A DNA stretch of 64,000 nt from Apostichopus japonicus (lineage: Eukaryota > Echinodermata > Holothuroidea > Aspidochirotida > Stichopodidae): assembly GCF_037975245.1 (NCBI RefSeq), contig NC_092579.1:31600166-31664165 (forward strand), in the 5' to 3' direction. Under the pieces are notes generated by a model, which was not told where the DNA came from, did not search any database, and saw nothing but the letters and a program-made list of their open reading frames with translations. The first letter of the stretch is position 1. Each line of letters starts with the position of its first letter. Made by a program: the position numbers and the translations under genes. Positions 59,801-64,000 of the stretch are shown piece after piece.

Positions 59801-62800
59801 CCCACCTGGTCTCGAGCCCGCGATCCAAAATACGTCACGCTCTCGAGGTACAGAGCAACCAACCGCGCCACGACAGCAGTTGATATAAATCTATAATCGT
59901 TTCTAATACTTAAAGTTCCAGAGACCGTATGGGATCGCGGCAAAAGCAAACTGCCCCAACCTGGCCTCGAGCCCGCGATCCAAAATATGTCACGCTCTCG
60001 AGGTACAGAGCAACCAACCGCGCCACGAGAGCAGTTGATATAGAGCTATGTTCGTTTCTAATACTTAAAGTTCCCAGAGACCGTATCAGATCGCGGGAAA
60101 AGCAAACTGCCCCCACCTGGTCTCGAGCCCGCGATCCAAAATACGTGACGCTCTCGAGGTACAGAGCAACCAACCGCGCCACGACAGCAGTTGATATAAA
60201 TCTATGTTCGTTTCTAATACTTAAAGTTCCCAGAGACCGTATAAGATCGCGGCAAAAGCAAACTGCCCCCACCTGGTCTCGAGCCCGCGATCCAAAATAC
60301 GTCACGCTCTCGAGGTACAGAGCAACCAACCGCGCCACGACAGCAGTTGATATAAATCTATGTTCGTTTCTAATACTTAAAGTTCCCAGAGACCGTATAA
60401 GATCGCGGCAAAAGCAAACTGCCCCCACCTGGTCTCGAGCCCGCGAACCAAAATACGTCACGCTCTCGAGGTACAGAGCAACCAACCGCGCCACGACAGG
60501 AGTTGATATAAATCTATGTTCGTTTCTAATACTTAAAGTTCCCGAGATCGTATAAGATCGCGGCAAAAGCAAACTGCCCCCACCTGGTCTCGAGCCCGCG
60601 ATCCAAAATACGTCACGCTCTCGAGGTACAGAGCAACCAACCGCGCCACGACAGCAGTTGATATAAATCTATGTTCGTTTCTAATACTTAAAGTTCCAGA
60701 GACCGTATAAGATCGCGGCAAAAGCAAACTGCCCCCACCTGGTCTCGAGCCCGCGATCCAAAATACGTCACGCTCTCGAGGTACAGAGCAACCAACCGCG
60801 CCACGACAGCAGTTGATATAAATCTATGTTCGTTTCTAATATTTAAAGTTTCAGGGGCCGTATAAGATCGCGGCAAAAGCAAACTGCCCCCACCTGGTCT
60901 CGAGCCCGCGATCCAAAATACGTGACGCTCTCGAGGTACAGAGCAACCAACCGCGCCACGACAGCAGTTGATATAAATCTATGTTCGTTTCTAATACTTA
61001 AAGTTCCCAGAGACCGTATAAGATCGCGGCAAAAGCAAACTGCCCCCACCTGGTCTCGAGCCCGCGATCCAAAATACGTCACGCTCTCGAGGTACAGAGC
61101 AACCAACCGCGCCACGACAGCAGTTGATATAAATCTATGTTCGTTTCTAATACTTAAAGTTCCCAGAGACCGTATAAGATCGCGGCAAAAGCAAACTGCC
61201 CCCACCTGGTCTCGAGCCCGCGAACCAAAATACGTCACGCTCTCGAGGTACAGAGCAACCAACCGCGCCACGACAGCAGTTGATATAAATCTATGTTCGT
61301 TTCTAATACTTAAAGTTCCCGAGATCGTATAAGATCGCGGCAAAAGCAAACTGCCCCCACCTGGTCTCGAGCCCGCGATCCAAAATACGTCACGCTCTCG
61401 AGGTACAGAGCAACCAACCGCGCCACGACAGCAGTTGATATAAATCTATGTTCGTTTCTAATACTTAAAGTTCCAGAGACCGTATAAGATCGCGGCAAAA
61501 GCAAACTGCCCCCACCTGGTCTCGAGCCCGCGATCCAAAATACGTCACGCTCTCGAGGTACAGAGCAACCAACCGCGCCACGACAGCAGTTGATATAAAT
61601 CTATGTTCGTTTCTAATATTTAAAGTTTCAGGGGCCGTATAAGATCGCGGCAAAAGCAAACTGCCCCCACCTGGTCTCGAGCCCGCGATCCAAAATACGT
61701 CACGCTCTCGAGGTACAGAGCAACCAACCGCGCCACGACAGCAGTTGATATAAATCTATGTTCGTTTCTAATACTTAAAGTTCCCAGAGACCGTATAAGA
61801 TCGCGGCAAAAGCAAACTGCCCCCACCTGGTCTCGAGCCCGCGATCCAAAATACGTGACGCTCTCGAGGTACAGAGCAACCAACCGCGCCACGACAGCAG
61901 TTGATATAAATCTATGTTCGTTTCTAATACTTAAAGTTCCAGAGACCGTATAAGATCGCGGCAAAAGCAAACTGCCCCCACCTGGTCTCGAGCCCGCGAT
62001 CCAAAATACGTCACGCTCTCGAGGTACAGAGCAACCAACCGCGCCACGACAGCAGTTGATATAAATCTATGTTCGTTTCTAATACTTAAAGTTCCAGAGA
62101 CCGTATGGGATCGCGGCAAAAGCAAACTGCCCCCACCTGGTCTCGAGCCCGCGATCCAAAATACGTCACGCTCTCGAGGTACAGAGCAACCAACCGCGCC
62201 ACGACAGCAGTTGATATAAATCTATGTTCGTTTCTAATAATTAAAGTTTCAGGGGCCGTATAAGATCGCGGCAAAAGCAAACTGCCCCCACCTGGTCTCG
62301 AGCCCGCGATCCAAAATACGTCACGCTCTCGAGGTACAGAGCAACCAACCGCGCCACGACAGCAGTTGATATAAATCTATGTTCGTTTCTAATACTTAAA
62401 GTTCCCAGAGACCGTATGAGATCGCGGCAAAAGCAAACTGCCCCCACCTGGTCTCGAGCCCGCGATCCAAAATACGTCACGCTCTCGAGGTACAGAGCAA
62501 CCAACCGCGCCACGACAGCAGTTGATATAAATCTATGTTCGTTTCTAATACTTAAAGTTCCAGAGACCGTATAAGATCGCGGCAAAAGCAAACTGCCCCC
62601 ACCTGGTCTCGAGCCCGCGATCCAAAATACGTCACGCTCTCGAGGTACAGAGCAACCAACCGCGCCACGACAGCAGTTGATATAAATCTATGTTCGTTTC
62701 TAATACTTAAAGTTCCCAGAGACCGTATGAGATCGCGGCAAAAGCAAACTGCCCCCACCTGGTCTCGAGCCCGCGATCCAAAATACGTGACGCTCTCGAG

Positions 62801-64000
62801 GTACAGAGCAACCAACCGCGCCACGACAGCAGTTGATATAAATCTATGTTCGTTTCTAATACTTAAAGTTCCCAGAGACCGTATGAGATCGCGGCAAAAG
62901 CAAACTGCCCCCACCTGTTCTCGAGCCCGCGATCCAAAATACGTGACGCTCTCGAGGTACAGAGCAACCAACCGCGCCACGACAGCAGTTGATATAAATC
63001 TATGTTCGTTTCTAATACATAAAGTTCCAGAGACCGTATGAAATCGCGGAAAAAGCTAACTGCCCCCACCTGGTCTCGAGCCCGCGATCCAAAATACGTC
63101 ACGCTCTCGAGGTACAGAGCAACCAACCGCGCCACGACAGCAGTTGATATAAATCTATAATCGTTTCTAATACTTAAAGTTCCAGAGACCGTACCAGATC
63201 CCGCAAAAGCAAACTGCCCCCACCTGGCCTCGAGCCCGCGATCCAAAATACGTCACGCTCTCGAGGTACAGAGCAACCAACCGCGCCACGAGAGCAGTTG
63301 ATATAGAGCTATGTTCGTTTCTAATACTTAAAGTTCCCGAGATCGTATAAGATCGCGGCAAAAGCAAACTGCCCCCACCTGGTCTCGAGCCCGCGATCCA
63401 AAATACGTCACGCTCTCGAGGTACAGAGCAACCAACCGCGCCACGACAGCAGTTGATATAAATCTATGTTCGTTTCTAATACTTAAAGTTCCAGAGACCG
63501 TATAAGATCGCGGCAAAAGCAAACTGCCCCCACCTGGTCTCGAGCCCGCGATCCAAAATACGTCACGCTCTCGAGGTACAGAGCAACCAACCGCGCCACG
63601 ACAGCAGTTGATATAAATCTATGTTCGTTTCTAATATTTAAAGTTTCAGGGGCCTTATAAGATCGCGGCAAAAGCAAACTGCCCCCACCTGGTCTCGAGC
63701 CCGCGATCCAAAATACGTCACGCTCTCGAGGTACAGAGCAACCAACCGCGCCACGACAGCAGTTGATATAAATCTATGTTCGTTTCTAATACTTAAAGTT
63801 CCCAGAGACCGTATAAGATCGCGGCAAAAGCAAACTGCCCCCACCTGGTCTCGAGCCCGCGATCCAAAATACGTGACGCTCTCGAGGTACAGAGCAACCA
63901 ACCGCGCCACGACAGCAGTTGATATAAATCTATGTTCGTTTCTAATACTTAAAGTTCCAGAGACCGTATAAGATCGCGGCAAAAGCAAACTGCCCCACCT

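Larger units (their letters stand above)
18231..64000 (-). repeat. Tandem array of a 155-157-bp tRNA-like (SINE-like) satellite
   Basis: Roughly 290-295 head-to-tail units fill the rest of the window without interruption, and the array runs past base 64000. The common unit is 156 bp (starting GATCGCGGCAAAAGC) or 155 bp when one C is missing in the GTTCCCAGAG segment; left-edge units are 157 bp. Read on the minus strand, each unit contains TGGCGCGGTTGG (A-box-like) and, 52 nt downstream, GGCTCGAGACC (B-box-like), the internal promoter layout of tRNA genes and tRNA-derived SINEs. The consensus unit has 13 CpG dinucleotides, about one per 12 bp. Most units differ at only a few positions, so the array has been homogenised recently. 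No other element interrupts it. Confidence 0.95.

Noticed and set aside
18231-64000. CRISPR array
   Set aside because: Units are contiguous and nearly identical over their full 155-157 bp, with no unique spacers, and the setting is eukaryotic.

Overview
The window looks like nuclear DNA of an invertebrate animal, probably aquatic. There is no prokaryotic gene organisation. It holds intron-type splice signals, hAT elements with 8-bp target duplications, a TA-flanked DNA transposon, a LINE reverse transcriptase, and fragments of two families that I recall as multi-copy in aquatic invertebrates (a P2X7 cytoplasmic-domain-like protein and an I-PpoI-like His-Me finger nuclease). The species cannot be named from this sequence. 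No intact host gene was found.

Bases 1-18,230 are a graveyard of nested mobile elements. The scaffold is one repeat family, called T1 here: a terminal region with inverted arms, about 1 kb of non-coding 5' sequence, and a transposase-like reading frame. At least five pieces of T1 (A-E) are present, all broken. Younger elements sit inside or beside them. hAT-1 (101-1004) interrupts the T1-A terminal region. A 3.9-kb element with perfect 28-bp terminal inverted repeats (3329-7246) interrupts the T1-A coding region and itself contains hAT-2 (4945-6425). A 5'-truncated LINE (about 8582-9712) interrupts T1-B. hAT-3 (10323-11264) lies between. A His-Me finger nuclease fragment (9849-10133) and two P2X7-domain-like exons (11999-12286 and 12760-12931) are the only other recognisable coding relics.

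Bases 18,231-64,000 are one uninterrupted tandem array, still running at the window end. It has roughly 290-295 head-to-tail units of 155-157 bp. Each unit carries, on the minus strand, a tRNA-like RNA polymerase III internal promoter (A box and B box in correct order and spacing), so the array looks like a satellite built from a tRNA-derived, SINE-like monomer. The left edge holds divergent 157-bp units with the most tRNA-like A box. From about 22.56 kb all units carry a 2-bp deletion and are 155 or 156 bp long. Blocks of 3 to 16 units are themselves duplicated, giving multi-unit repeats such as 1391, 1554, 1862 and 1087 bp. Because 156 is divisible by 3, runs of 156-bp units create reading frames up to 557 codons on both strands; these are treated as periodicity artefacts, not genes.

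The array starts exactly where copy E of the T1 terminal repeat stops matching copy D. This makes the junction at 18,230/18,231 the most informative point for how the array arose.
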